Assembly: GCA_910578395.1 (NCBI GenBank)
Contig: CAJTPZ010000011.1
Location: forward strand, 1-62,251
Source: an uncultured Muribaculaceae bacterium
GTDB taxonomy: Bacteria; Bacteroidota; Bacteroidia; Bacteroidales; Muribaculaceae
Length of the DNA stretch: 62,251 bases
Direction: 5' to 3'
The notes under the pieces are model-generated. The model was not told where the DNA came from. It worked only from the letters and a program-made list of their open reading frames with translations, and ran no database searches. Shown in pieces: positions 44,289 to 54,514 of this stretch (positions are counted from its first letter, which is position 1; each line of letters opens with the position of its first letter). The translations under genes and the position numbers were made by a program.

Positions 44289-46118
44289 ATGGTGTATCCA
44301 TTACGTAGTCATTCAAGCACAGGTGGACGCCGCATGGCCGGAGCACGCGCTCTATGGCGTGCCAACGGCATGAAAGAAGAGCAGATAGGAAAGCCTATAA
44401 TTGCCATTGTCAATTCTTTCACACAGTTTGTACCCGGACATGTGCATCTGCATGAGATCGGTCAGATAGTCAAGAAAGAAATAGAGAAACTCGGTTGCTT
44501 TGCCGCCGAGTTCAACACCATAGCCATCGACGACGGTATAGCGATGGGCCATGACGGAATGCTATACTCGCTTCCGTCGCGTGATCTTATTGCCGACAGT
44601 GTCGAATATGTTGTAAATGCCCACAAAGCCGATGCGATGGTGTGCATTTCAAACTGCGACAAAATCACTCCTGGAATGCTCATGGCTGCAATGAGGCTTA
44701 ACATTCCTGCGATATTTGTTTCAGGCGGACCGATGGAAGCCGGACGTATCGGAGAACGCGCGCTTGATCTTATCGATGTAATGGTAGATGCCGCCGACCC
44801 ATCCGTCGACGACGACTCTGTGGCACTGCTCGAAAAGAAAGGATGCCCTACATGCGGTTCTTGCTCCGGCATGTTCACCGCAAACTCGATGAACTCTCTA
44901 AACGAAGCGATCGGACTCGCTCTGCCTGGCAACGGCACCATAGTGGCTACACACTTAAACCGAACCGACCTGTTCCGTAAAGCTGCCAGACAGATCGTTG
45001 AGAACACCTACGCTTACTATCGCGACGGCGACACATCGGTGCTGCCCCGTTCCATAGCTTCCCGTCAGGCCATGCTCAACGCCATGACCCTCGACATTGC
45101 CATGGGTGGATCAACCAACACCGTCCTGCACTTACTGGCTATTGCCAATGAAGCCGGTGCCGACTTCACGATCGAGGATATCGACATGCTGTCACGCCGC
45201 ACCCCGGTTCTGTGCAAGGTAGCGCCGAACTCATCCTATCACATGCAGGATGTAAACCGTGCCGGCGGAATCATATCGATCATGTCATGTCTTGCCAAAG
45301 GCGGACTTATCGACACCTCGGTAAACCGTGTAGACCGGCTTACACTTGGTGAAGCTATCGACAGATGGGCTGTCGACGGAAATAAATTCGACGATAAAGC
45401 CGAAGAACTGTGGAAAAGCGCTCCTGCCGAGAAACACTCGCTCGAGATGGGTTCACAGATGTCCTATTACTCATCACTTGACACTGATCGCATCTCCGGC
45501 TGTATCCGCGATATAGCACACGCCTACGTAAACGACGGAGGACTTGCGGTACTGCATGGCAACATCGCCAAAGACGGATGTGTTGTAAAGACTGCCGGTG
45601 TCGACGAATCCCTTTTCCACTTCGAAGGCCCGGCCCGGGTATTTGAGTCACAGGACGAAGCGGTAGAGGCAATTCTCGGAGACAAAATCAAAGCCGGAGA
45701 TGTTGTTGTCATAATCCACGAAGGTCCCAAAGGTGGACCAGGAATGCAGGAGATGCTCTATCCCACAAGCTATATAAAGTCCAAACATCTTGGAAAAGCC
45801 TGCGCACTGATTACCGACGGTCGTTTTTCAGGAGGTACATCCGGCCTTTCAATCGGCCATATCTCTCCCGAAGCAGCCGCAGGAGGCGAAGTCGGCCTGT
45901 TGCGCGACGGTGATATGATAACAATCGATATTCCGTCACGCACAATATCTGTCAATGTATCCGACGAAGAACTTGCATCACGGCGAAAAAATGAAGAAGC
46001 ACGCGGCAAGGCTGCCTTCACGCCGCATAGGCGCGTCCGGCACGTCAGCAAAGCACTCAGAGCCTACGCCGCAATGGTCACTTCGGCCGACAAGGGAGGC
46101 GTGAGAGGTGACATTTGA
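44289..46118 (+). CDS. ilvD: Dihydroxy-acid dehydratase
   Basis: IlvD dehydrates 2,3-dihydroxy-isovalerate and its isoleucine counterpart to the 2-keto acids. The 609 residues show the iron-sulphur cysteines in SNCDKITPG and CPTCGSCSGMFTANSM, with the C-terminal GRFSGGTSGLSIGHISPEAA. The start MVYPLRSHSSTGGRRMAGAR matches the family. It leads a four-gene branched-chain amino-acid operon, 24 bases before ilvB. Confidence 0.97.
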   Translation: MVYPLRSHSSTGGRRMAGARALWRANGMKEEQIGKPIIAIVNSFTQFVPGHVHLHEIGQIVKKEIEKLGCFAAEFNTIAIDDGIAMGHDGMLYSLPSRDLIADSVEYVVNAHKADAMVCISNCDKITPGMLMAAMRLNIPAIFVSGGPMEAGRIGERALDLIDVMVDAADPSVDDDSVALLEKKGCPTCGSCSGMFTANSMNSLNEAIGLALPGNGTIVATHLNRTDLFRKAARQIVENTYAYYRDGDTSVLPRSIASRQAMLNAMTLDIAMGGSTNTVLHLLAIANEAGADFTIEDIDMLSRRTPVLCKVAPNSSYHMQDVNRAGGIISIMSCLAKGGLIDTSVNRVDRLTLGEAIDRWAVDGNKFDDKAEELWKSAPAEKHSLEMGSQMSYYSSLDTDRISGCIRDIAHAYVNDGGLAVLHGNIAKDGCVVKTAGVDESLFHFEGPARVFESQDEAVEAILGDKIKAGDVVVIIHEGPKGGPGMQEMLYPTSYIKSKHLGKACALITDGRFSGGTSGLSIGHISPEAAAGGEVGLLRDGDMITIDIPSRTISVNVSDEELASRRKNEEARGKAAFTPHRRVRHVSKALRAYAAMVTSADKGGVRGDI

Positions 46119-46141
46119 AAACATCACAACCATAGCGATAT

Positions 46142-47875
46142 ATGGCAAAAAAAATAATTACCGGCAGTCAGGCCTTACTCAGAAGTCTGGCATGTGAGAA
46201 CGTCGATCTTGTATTCGGTTATCCCGGCGGATCGATCATGCCGGTCTACGACGAGCTTTATGACTACCGCGGTAAGATAAACCACATCCTCACTCGTCAT
46301 GAGCAGGGTGCCATACATGCCGCACAAGGATACGCACGGGCTACCGGACGTCCCGGAGTAGTCATAGCCACATCAGGCCCGGGTGCCACAAACCTAATAA
46401 CCGGTATTGCCGATGCAAAGATGGACTCAACCCCTCTTATCGTAATAACCGGACAGGTGTCGACAACCAATCTCGGATCCGACACATTCCAGGAAACCGA
46501 CATGATCGACATCACAAACCCGATCTCGAAATGGGCAATACAGGTACGGTCGGCCGAAGAAATCCCATGGGCTGTAGCTCGCGCATTTCACATAGCATCG
46601 ACCGGACGTCCTGGTCCCGTCATAATCGACATCCCGAAGGACGCGCAGACTGGCACAATGCACTGGCAGGAATACTCAAAATGCGATTTCATACGTTCCT
46701 ACGAACCGGTGCCGGAGCTCGACGACGATAAAATTCAGCTTGCTTGTGAGATACTTGAAACCGCCGAACAGCCATTGATGATAATCGGCCAGGGTGTTAT
46801 TCTGTCATCGGCAGAACAAGAAGTACTCGAGCTTATTGAAAAAGTAGACATGCCCGTTGCATCAACACTGCTCGGACTTTCAGCCGTTCCTACCGCACAT
46901 CCTCTGAACAAAGGCATGGTAGGAATGCATGGTAACCTGAGCGTCAACGTATGCACAAACCGGGCCGACGTAATACTGGCAGTCGGAATGAGATTCGACG
47001 ACCGTGCGACAGCCAACCTCGACACCTACGCAAAACAGGCCCAGATTATACACATCGACATAGATGCTTCGGAAATAGGAAAACTCATCCATCCGGTACT
47101 TTCCATACATGCCGATGCCCGACAGGCCCTACGGGCAATCGTCGACCGAGTAAAACCCGCCAGCCACACTCATTGGATTGAATCATTCGTCCAGATAGAC
47201 CAGGCCGAACAGGAAATGGTTATAAACAACCAGCTATATCGTGCGCCAGGGTCTACAATATCAATGGGCGAAGTCGTGCGAAAAGTATCAGAAGCGACCA
47301 ACAACGATGCGATTATGGTGACCGATGTCGGACAGAATCAGATGTTCGGTGCCCGTTATTTCCGCTTCTCCTCTCCTCGCAGCTGCATCACATCCGGTGG
47401 ACTCGGCACAATGGGTTTCGGTGTCCCGGCCGCTGTCGGTGCCAAGCTGGCAGTTCCTGATCGTGAGGTTGTAGTTTTCGTTGGCGACGGAGGATTCCAG
47501 ATGACAATGCAGGAACTCGGCACAATCATGGAAAATAACATTGCTGTCAAGATTGTGATCCTCAACAACGATTTCCTTGGCAACGTACGCCAGTGGCAGG
47601 AGTTGTTCTTCAACAACCGCTTCTCCTATACACCGATGGTCAACCCCGACTTCATAAAGATCGCGTCGGCCTACGGCATCGAAGCCGAAAGCGTTGAAGA
47701 ACGCACCCAGCTCGACGATGCGATCAGCCGTATGCTCAGCCACGACGGGCCTTACCTGCTTAACGTAAACATCGATCCGGTCGACAAGATATTCCCCATG
47801 ATTCCTATAGGTGGTTCGATCGACAAGATGCTTCTGGCACCCAACTGCCTCTATGAAATACCTGTATTCCGTTGA
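46142..47875 (+). CDS. ilvB: Acetolactate synthase large (catalytic) subunit
   Basis: The 577-residue ThDP enzyme joins two pyruvates, or pyruvate and 2-ketobutyrate. It has the N-terminal VFGYPGGSIMPVYD with the catalytic Glu in LTRHEQGA, a central FAD domain and the ThDP-binding GDGGFQMTMQEL...NN block. It is followed 12 bases later by its regulatory subunit gene. Confidence 0.97.
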   Translation: MAKKIITGSQALLRSLACENVDLVFGYPGGSIMPVYDELYDYRGKINHILTRHEQGAIHAAQGYARATGRPGVVIATSGPGATNLITGIADAKMDSTPLIVITGQVSTTNLGSDTFQETDMIDITNPISKWAIQVRSAEEIPWAVARAFHIASTGRPGPVIIDIPKDAQTGTMHWQEYSKCDFIRSYEPVPELDDDKIQLACEILETAEQPLMIIGQGVILSSAEQEVLELIEKVDMPVASTLLGLSAVPTAHPLNKGMVGMHGNLSVNVCTNRADVILAVGMRFDDRATANLDTYAKQAQIIHIDIDASEIGKLIHPVLSIHADARQALRAIVDRVKPASHTHWIESFVQIDQAEQEMVINNQLYRAPGSTISMGEVVRKVSEATNNDAIMVTDVGQNQMFGARYFRFSSPRSCITSGGLGTMGFGVPAAVGAKLAVPDREVVVFVGDGGFQMTMQELGTIMENNIAVKIVILNNDFLGNVRQWQELFFNNRFSYTPMVNPDFIKIASAYGIEAESVEERTQLDDAISRMLSHDGPYLLNVNIDPVDKIFPMIPIGGSIDKMLLAPNCLYEIPVFR

Positions 47876-47887
47876 ACCTGCAATTTT

Positions 47888-48427
47888 ATGGAAAAGCGAC
47901 TTTTCACAATCACAGTATTTTCAGAGAATACAGTCGGCATTCTCAGTCTCATCGCGGTGGTCTACACACGCCGCCATGTCAACATCGAGAGCATAGGCGC
48001 AAGCCGCACATCGATCCCCGGCGTAATGAAAACAACAGTCACATGCTACGCCGACCGGCCGATAATGGAAAAAATTGTAGCTCAGATCGAAAAAGAGATA
48101 TACGTAATAAAAGCCTACCTTTATACCGACGAAGACATAATCTGGCAGGAAGTTGCGCTCTACAAGGTTTCCACATCCTGCCTGCTGAACGAGGAGTTTC
48201 TTGAAAAAATCATTCGCCGGCACAATGCCCGCATTCTCGACATAACCGAAGATTACACCGTCATCGAGAAATCAGGGCACGGCGACGAGACTGAATCCCT
48301 GTTCGACGAACTCAAAGAATACGGCATACGCCAGTTTGTTAGGTCAGGGCCCGTTTGTGTCACAAAAGATCCGGTCGAGCATGTATCAGAATTTCTGGCT
48401 CACCGTGATACCCGTAACAAGAAATAA
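47888..48427 (+). CDS. ilvN: Acetolactate synthase small (regulatory) subunit
   Basis: At 179 residues this is a standard small subunit: an ACT domain at the start (RLFTITVFSENTVGILSLIAVVYTRRHVNIESI), which binds valine for feedback control, and a C-terminal domain to about 170. The position between ilvB and ilvC and the short spacing (12 and 23 bases) support a complex with IlvB. Confidence 0.94.
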   Translation: MEKRLFTITVFSENTVGILSLIAVVYTRRHVNIESIGASRTSIPGVMKTTVTCYADRPIMEKIVAQIEKEIYVIKAYLYTDEDIIWQEVALYKVSTSCLLNEEFLEKIIRRHNARILDITEDYTVIEKSGHGDETESLFDELKEYGIRQFVRSGPVCVTKDPVEHVSEFLAHRDTRNKK

Positions 48428-48450
48428 TAAATACAATAATACATTCTCTA

Positions 48451-49494
48451 ATGGCTAAACTGAATTTTGGCGGCGTGGAAGAGACAGTTGTCACACGCGA
48501 GGAATTTACACTTGAAAAAGCTCACGAAGTTCTCAAAGACGAGACCATCGCAGTAATCGGCTACGGCGTTCAGGGACCCGGACAAAGCCTTAATCTACGC
48601 GACAACGGCTTCAATGTTATTATCGGACAGCGTCCCGGAAAAACCTACGAAAAAGCGATAGCCGACGGATGGAAACCTGGAGAGACACTCTTCGGCATCG
48701 AAGAAGCCTGTGAGAAAGCGTCCATCATCATGTGCCTCCTCTCCGATGCTGCTGTAATCTCCGTATGGCCTCACATCAAGCCATATCTCTCAGCCGGCAA
48801 AGCACTGTACTTCTCCCATGGATTCGGCATCACATGGAACGACCGCACAGGCGTGGTTCCTCCGGCCGACATCGACGTGATCATGGTGGCTCCAAAAGGA
48901 TCTGGCACCTCGCTACGCACAATGTTCCTCGAAAACCGAGGCCTAAACTCATCTTTTGCAATATATCAGGACTACACAGGCCGGGCTCTCGACCGCACAC
49001 TCGCTATCGGCATCGGCATCGGTTCAGGCTACCTTTTTGAGACAACTTTCCAGCGTGAGGCTGTAAGTGATCTCACTGGTGAGCGTGGTTCGCTCATGGG
49101 TGCCATTCAGGGACTTCTGCTCGCCCAGTATGAAGTATTGCGCGAAAACGGGCACACTCCGTCCGAGGCTTTCAATGAGACTGTCGAAGAACTCACACAG
49201 TCACTCATGCCTCTCTTTGCCCAGAACGGCATGGACTGGATGTATGCCAACTGCTCGACCACTGCGCAGCGTGGTGCGCTTGACTGGATGGGACCGTTCC
49301 ACGACGCGATCAAACCAGTCGTGCAGAGCCTATATCAGAGCGTAAAAGAAGGTACAGAAGCACAGAAATCTATCGATGCCAACTCTCGCCCGGACTATCG
49401 CGACCGCCTGGAGGAAGAACTCAAATCGCTTCGCGAAAGCGAGATGTGGCAGACCGCTGTGACTGTGAGAAAGCTTCGTCCCGAAAACAACTGA
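48451..49494 (+). CDS. ilvC: Ketol-acid reductoisomerase (class I)
   Basis: IlvC isomerises and reduces acetolactate to 2,3-dihydroxy-isovalerate. The 347-residue enzyme is class I length. The Rossmann loop reads IGYGVQGPGQSLNLRDNG, where many bacteria have GHAQ; from memory the GPGQ form is usual in Bacteroidetes. The metal-binding Glu/Asp residues lie in TGERGSLMGAIQGL and the conserved FNETVEELTQSLMPL helix. It is last in the ilv operon and is followed by a strong terminator. Confidence 0.95.
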   Translation: MAKLNFGGVEETVVTREEFTLEKAHEVLKDETIAVIGYGVQGPGQSLNLRDNGFNVIIGQRPGKTYEKAIADGWKPGETLFGIEEACEKASIIMCLLSDAAVISVWPHIKPYLSAGKALYFSHGFGITWNDRTGVVPPADIDVIMVAPKGSGTSLRTMFLENRGLNSSFAIYQDYTGRALDRTLAIGIGIGSGYLFETTFQREAVSDLTGERGSLMGAIQGLLLAQYEVLRENGHTPSEAFNETVEELTQSLMPLFAQNGMDWMYANCSTTAQRGALDWMGPFHDAIKPVVQSLYQSVKEGTEAQKSIDANSRPDYRDRLEEELKSLRESEMWQTAVTVRKLRPENN

Positions 49495-49525
49495 TTGCTC
49501 TCTGTCAGAATTTTAATACGACAAC

Positions 49526-49555
49526 AGAGACTGCGCCTGAACCGGTGCAGTCTCT
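49526..49555 (+). terminator. Terminator of the ilv operon
   Basis: A perfect 9-bp stem (AGAGACTGC/GCAGTCTCT) with a 12-nt loop is followed by TTAATTTT. It is 31 bases past the ilvC stop. Confidence 0.85.
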
Positions 49556-49641
49556 TTAATTTTCAAAGTGCTTTATTTTTACATCTTTTAAACCTTTTAA
49601 GATTTATATAGTCCAATCTTTATATCATCCTCTTTAAATAA

Positions 49642-50379
49642 ATGACCGATTCAATTTTTCAGCGCAACAGGCTTCTGCTCGGCAACAAAGCAATTGAAGC
49701 CATTGGCCGTGCGCGGGTGATCGTCTTTGGAGTAGGCGGAGTCGGAAGCTGGTGTGTGGAAAGCCTGGTAAGAAGCGGCATCAAAGACATCACTCTGGTC
49801 GATTCCGATTGCGTGTGCATTACCAACATCAACCGCCAGCTCATGGCTACGACCGCTACTGTCGGTAGAATCAAAGTCGACGCCATGGCCGAGCGTATAC
49901 GCGAAATCAGCCCTGACTGCAACGTAACGCCAATCCACCGGTTCTATAGCGAGGATACCGCCACCGAATTCAAGCTTGAGAACTATGACTACGTCATTGA
50001 TGCCATAGACAGCCTCAGAGATAAAGCAGCACTTATCCTGCATGCCACATCAACCAAAGGCACAAAACTATTTTCATCAATGGGTGCGGCGTTGAAAATA
50101 AACCCTTTGCACATTGGTGTCACCGAATTCTGGAAAGTTCAGGGATGCCCTCTGGCTGCTTCATTACGACGCATGTTCAAGAAAAACGGAACATTCCCAC
50201 GCCGTAAATTCAAATGCGTCTATTCGCCGGAACTTGTCAGAAACCATATTGAAAACAACTCCGACGATATGACCTCCGGCCGCGCCAACGGATCGATAGC
50301 GCATGTCACCGCTATTTTCGGACTCAACCTCGCTGCACTTGTCATTCAGGATATAATAGACAAAACATCCCGACAATAA
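49642..50379 (+). CDS. tcdA: tRNA threonylcarbamoyladenosine dehydratase
   Basis: The 245-residue protein is an E1-like ThiF/MoeB-fold enzyme: FGVGGVGSWCVESLVRSGI for nucleotide binding, DSDCVCITNINRQ and the DAIDSLRDKAALI block. This pattern and length are those of TcdA (YgdL), which cyclises t6A37 of tRNA to ct6A using ATP. It is followed 16 bases later by the GH13 gene and is likely co-transcribed with it. Confidence 0.92.
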   Translation: MTDSIFQRNRLLLGNKAIEAIGRARVIVFGVGGVGSWCVESLVRSGIKDITLVDSDCVCITNINRQLMATTATVGRIKVDAMAERIREISPDCNVTPIHRFYSEDTATEFKLENYDYVIDAIDSLRDKAALILHATSTKGTKLFSSMGAALKINPLHIGVTEFWKVQGCPLAASLRRMFKKNGTFPRRKFKCVYSPELVRNHIENNSDDMTSGRANGSIAHVTAIFGLNLAALVIQDIIDKTSRQ

Positions 50380-50395
50380 TTGTAACTGAAATACC

Positions 50396-52333
50396 ATGAT
50401 GAAAAGAACCATTCTGTCACTGCTTGTCGCCACACTGGCACTTTCAGGCATCTGTGCGAAAAAAGCCCCGATTGTAACATCTGTTGAACCGCCATATTGG
50501 TGGACCGGCATGACAAACGACACTCTACAGCTGTTTATCTACGGCAACGACGTTAAAAATGCCGATATGAATATCGACTACCCTGGCGTGAAAATAGCCG
50601 GAATAGCCGACCTCGACGGATCATCCGACTACAAAGTCGTTTACCTGACGGTTGACCCGCAGACAGTTCCGGGCACCATACCGGTCACATTCAGCAAAGG
50701 CAAACAGAAACAGACCATCGGCTATGAACTAAAAAAACGCACATGGAATCCGGCCGACAACCCCGGATTCGATGCCTCAGATGTCCTCTATCTTATAATG
50801 CCCGACAGATTTTCCGATGGAGACACAACCAACAACGACCTTCCCGCATCAATGCGTCATGATGCACCAAAAAGCGACAGCCGGATCAATCGCGGCTTCG
50901 GAGCCACAGGAGCCGACAGATCGCGTCCAGGTGCCCGCCATGGCGGAGACATACGAGGTATGCTCGACCACATCGACTATATCGACAATCTCGGGGTTAC
51001 TGCAATATGGGTCAACCCTGTCCTTACCAACAATCAGCCGGGAGGATCCTACCACGGCTACGCTACAACCGATTACTACAACATAGATCCTCGTTTCGGC
51101 AGCAACAAAGAGTGGCGCGAGTTTGTCAGAGCAGCTCACGACCGCGGGCTTAAAGTAGTGATGGACATGATATTCAACCACTGCGGCAGCAATCACATCT
51201 GGATGCATAAATTCCCGGCAAGCGACTGGTTCAATCATCAGAGCGAATTTGAAGCCGACGGCACTGTTGTATCCACAGCCCATAAAAAAGTAGCGCTCTT
51301 CGACCCGTATGCGAGCGACAAAGATGTAGACCGAATGGTAAACGGTTGGTTCACACGCGGTATGCCCGACTTGAACCAGCTCAATCCACACCTTATGAAT
51401 TATCTGATTCAGAATTCAATCTTCTGGATCGAAGACTCTCGGATTGATGGCATCCGCATGGACACATATCCATATGCCGACATGATGGAAATGGCGCGAT
51501 GGATCGACGCCGTAGAACGTGAATACCCCAACTTCAACATCGTGGGCGAATGCTGGTATGAAACCGATGCCGGAAATGCTTTCTGGCAACGAGGCACAAA
51601 AGTCAACCCCCGCGATCCGAGACTAAAAACCGTAATGGATTTTCAGTTTGCACTATATGGCGACAGATATTTTTCCGACGAAACAAGAAATGAAGGCACC
51701 GGACTTAACAATATCTACGAGCACCTTGCAATAGATTATCTGTATCCCGATCCACAGCACATACTCACCTTTCTTGATAACCATGACACCGACCGATTCC
51801 TGCGTGAGATGCCGGAAAACCTCGACTCATGGAAACAGGCTATGGCATTCCTTCTTACATCACGTGGAATACCACAGCTTTACTATGGTACAGAAATATT
51901 GATGCACGGCACAAAAGCCAACGGTGGCGACGCAAATATCCGTCTCGACATGCCGGGAGGATTTCCTGGCGACAAATCCACGGTATTCACCCGCGAAGGT
52001 CGTTCCAACTTGCAGAATGAAGCATTCGACTATCTGTCGGCACTCCTAAACTGGCGAAAATCTCAACCGGCCAACGACGTGATTGCAAAAGGTAGTCTGA
52101 GGCATTTCGCACCCGTAAACGGCATTTATGTATACACACGCACCCTCGGCGACAAGCAGATAGTTGTGATCATGAACGGAACCTCTAAGCCTGCCACGCT
52201 CGATAGCCCCTACTATCAGGAAATCCTGTCTGCCGGAAATACATTCAAGGACATTTTCAACGGCACAACTTTCATATTCGACGGCAAAATCGAACTTTCA
52301 CCGCGAGCCACTGTCATTGTCTCAAACTTTTGA
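50396..52333 (+). CDS. Exported GH13 alpha-amylase / neopullulanase (SusA-like)
   Basis: The 645-residue enzyme has a signal peptide (about 1-21), a cyclomaltodextrinase-type N-terminal beta domain (about 25-118), a TIM barrel and a C-terminal beta domain. The catalytic triad is present: nucleophile Asp356 (GIRMDTYPY), acid Glu385 (VGECWYE) and Asp464 (LDNHDTDRF). It probably hydrolyses alpha-1,4 bonds of maltodextrins in the periplasm. No susC/susD or other sus genes are in the window, and it follows tcdA rather than a carbohydrate gene. Confidence 0.93.
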   Translation: MMKRTILSLLVATLALSGICAKKAPIVTSVEPPYWWTGMTNDTLQLFIYGNDVKNADMNIDYPGVKIAGIADLDGSSDYKVVYLTVDPQTVPGTIPVTFSKGKQKQTIGYELKKRTWNPADNPGFDASDVLYLIMPDRFSDGDTTNNDLPASMRHDAPKSDSRINRGFGATGADRSRPGARHGGDIRGMLDHIDYIDNLGVTAIWVNPVLTNNQPGGSYHGYATTDYYNIDPRFGSNKEWREFVRAAHDRGLKVVMDMIFNHCGSNHIWMHKFPASDWFNHQSEFEADGTVVSTAHKKVALFDPYASDKDVDRMVNGWFTRGMPDLNQLNPHLMNYLIQNSIFWIEDSRIDGIRMDTYPYADMMEMARWIDAVEREYPNFNIVGECWYETDAGNAFWQRGTKVNPRDPRLKTVMDFQFALYGDRYFSDETRNEGTGLNNIYEHLAIDYLYPDPQHILTFLDNHDTDRFLREMPENLDSWKQAMAFLLTSRGIPQLYYGTEILMHGTKANGGDANIRLDMPGGFPGDKSTVFTREGRSNLQNEAFDYLSALLNWRKSQPANDVIAKGSLRHFAPVNGIYVYTRTLGDKQIVVIMNGTSKPATLDSPYYQEILSAGNTFKDIFNGTTFIFDGKIELSPRATVIVSNF

Positions 52334-52356
52334 TCTGAACCCTTTACATAGTTTTA

Positions 52357-52392
52357 TAGTCTCCCTGTCGGAAAGAACCGGACAGGGAGACT
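52357..52392 (+). terminator. Terminator of tcdA-GH13
   Basis: A 12-bp stem (AGTCTCCCTGTC/GACAGGGAGACT) is followed by TTTTT on the plus strand. It lies 23 bases after the GH13 stop and converges with the GNAT gene. Confidence 0.85.
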
Positions 52393-52396
52393 TTTT

Positions 52397-52894
52397 CTAT
52401 ATCAGTTTCTCAAAAGCACGGCGGCTTCCACGCTTATACTTCACTTCGCCGCAGTACTCAAACCCGCACTTCTCCATAAGGTGCAGCATCGGGAAGTTGT
52501 CAAAATTAGTGTCTATGCGGAAGCTGCCGATTCCCTTCTCCACTGCCATATTCTCCACCACATTGAAAAACCGCGTAGCGACACCGCTCCCCTGACTCTC
52601 CTGTGACACAGCAAGACGATGCACCACCACATACGGCCCGTCGCTCAGCCACTCACCATCAAGATCATCGTAGGCAGGCTCTCCCGTGTAAATAACAGCA
52701 CCATACGCCATTACTTTGCCACATTCCTCAAGCACATATCCACGCCTGGCGACCACATCGTCCATAATATGCGGCAATGCAGGATATGTCTCGTCCCACT
52801 GCTGTTTCCCCTCGCGGAGCATACGCGCTACCGCTGCCTCCATTATCGGCATGATCTGTGGCACATCTTCAAGTGTCGCAAGTCGGAATACCAT
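52397..52894 (-). CDS. GNAT-family N-acetyltransferase
   Basis: The 165-residue protein is a GNAT enzyme with the start MVFRLATLEDVPQIMPIM, the acetyl-CoA loop SQESQGSGVATRFF and the typical ending MHLMEKCGFEYCGEV. The acceptor is unknown. The start at 52894 is chosen because family similarity begins there; the frame continues to 52999 with residues that look non-coding. It lies downstream of the broken DUF362 gene. Confidence 0.88.
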   Translation of the reverse strand: MVFRLATLEDVPQIMPIMEAAVARMLREGKQQWDETYPALPHIMDDVVARRGYVLEECGKVMAYGAVIYTGEPAYDDLDGEWLSDGPYVVVHRLAVSQESQGSGVATRFFNVVENMAVEKGIGSFRIDTNFDNFPMLHLMEKCGFEYCGEVKYKRGSRRAFEKLI

Positions 52895-52976
52895 ATCCGC
52901 TTTCCTTTTCAGTTGATTCTTATTTATATAATAGTATGCAATAGCCTGGAATCTGTTTCTGCATGGCATTTTCCGG

Positions 52977-53862
52977 TTACTCCAAGACCACAAGCTCATA
53001 CTGTCTGGTGCCGCAGCCTATCTGCTCGGCATATTCAAGATTCCAGGGACCGCATCTCGAATCAATACGTTCGATAAGATGGATCTTGCCATGATCGGGC
53101 GACTCGCGCACCGCATCTATGCAGGCCTTGTCAAGCGCCACCGGATCAAGAGAGGCAAATACGCCGATATCAGCCATTTCAGGAGCTTCAGGAGTAGCTA
53201 CACAATCACAATCGACCGACAGATTATTGGTTGGCGACCGATATATAAAGAATCTTATCCCCCGCACGGTCTATAACCGATTTTGATGCCTCAGCCATTG
53301 CCTCTTGAAATACCATATTGTCCGGTATGTTGGCCCATGTCTGTGCCTTATCCCTATACCGGCCGGCCGAGTGTATCCAACATTTACCGGCCGACGATGC
53401 AAGTCCGATGGAAATATTTTTCATCGCGCCGCCGAAACCGGCCATCGGATGTCCTTTGAAATGCGAGAGCACCACAGTGAAATCATAGTCAGCCCAGCCT
53501 TTCCCCACATAGTTTTTATTAAGATGCCTTCCACCTGTCACAGGTATGGCCATCTCACCCTCGGCATCAAGTATCTCCACAGGTGCGATTGCCGTAAAAC
53601 CATGTTCTTCGGCGGCCTTTAGATGATCGGCCGTGTGATCACGGCCCCCGTCATAAGCCGTATTGTTTTCAACAATCGTGCCATTTAGCTGCCGCACAAG
53701 AGGTGCTATCAACTGTGGGGCAAGATGATAATTATTACCGGGTTCTCCTGTCGAAAGTTTTACAGCAACTTTGCCCTCGGCCCTGCGGCCGAGAGCATTA
53801 TAGATTTTTACGATATTTTCAGGAGTAATATCCTTGATGAAATACACACTTGCAACATCCAT
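52977..53862 (-). pseudogene. DUF362-domain protein gene interrupted by a frameshift
   Basis: Two overlapping frames together make one DUF362 protein of about 294 residues. The first frame (53862 down to 53224) runs through the family's VYFIKDITPENIVKIYNAL, SHFKGHPMAGFGGAMKNISIGLASSAGK and LYISVANQ, then meets a TAA. The second (about 53246 down to 52977) continues with NNLSVDCDCVATPEAPEMADIG and ends YAEQIGCGTRQYELV. One extra base (or four) near 53226-53237 would account for it. Family members are Fe-S-associated proteins of uncertain role. The start MDVASVYF begins one base after the DUF975 stop. It could be a real lesion, a sequencing error or a programmed shift. Confidence 0.8.
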
Positions 53863-53863
53863 T

Positions 53864-54439
53864 TCAGCCTCGATTGACATTATAGCGTAGATCTCTATAG
53901 AAATTCATGCCCGCGGTAGTCACATAAGGGGTAAGCCAAAGCATACCGATACCGAAAGTCAGAATTGCAAGCAGCCCCCAGCCGATAAAACGTAAGTTCA
54001 GACAGAAATAATCCCATTTATGACCCTTCATCATATTCCATGATGTCTTCAGGGCATCGACTCCTGAAATTCCGGGTTGCTCCGCCATGATAAAGAATGT
54101 CATTCCGAAACCCATTGAAATGATTATGCCGGGAACAACAAGAAAAAACATGCCTATCGACACTGCGATCGAGTAAATAAGTCCGGCCACAAGTGTCTGG
54201 ACGAAATTGTCAAATCCCTTGAAGAGATTACCGAAATCCACAATACGTCGGTCACACACTGCCATTATGAAAAGCACATAGCCTACCGATATAGGACCTA
54301 TAAGTATCAGTTGACCAACATAGGAACATGAGACAACACCTATTATTATCATATATATAAGTGTCGCAAGAGCCACGTTCCCCCAATTGCCGGCAAGCAT
54401 CTGTTTTGCCTGCCGCATAAGAATTTGATTTTTTGTCAT
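53864..54439 (-). CDS. DUF975-family integral membrane protein
   Basis: The 191-residue protein has four to five hydrophobic helices and the family's start NQILMRQAKQMLAGNWGNVALATLIYM, with DFGNLFKGFDNF and the C-terminal LTPYVTTAGMNFYRDLR. The function of the family is unknown. It is directly followed by the DUF362 gene, one base apart, so the two probably form an operon. Confidence 0.85.
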   Translation of the reverse strand: MTKNQILMRQAKQMLAGNWGNVALATLIYMIIIGVVSCSYVGQLILIGPISVGYVLFIMAVCDRRIVDFGNLFKGFDNFVQTLVAGLIYSIAVSIGMFFLVVPGIIISMGFGMTFFIMAEQPGISGVDALKTSWNMMKGHKWDYFCLNLRFIGWGLLAILTFGIGMLWLTPYVTTAGMNFYRDLRYNVNRG

Positions 54440-54514
54440 TATGATTGATTTTTACGATTGATACCTAAAGATAATCATTTTTATCCTTTTGCGATTGTCA
54501 GAATATCATATTTT

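Noticed and set aside
52977..53267. Separate 96-codon gene starting at GTG
   Set aside because: Its residues continue the DUF362 family sequence of the preceding frame; it is the 3' half of one frameshifted gene.
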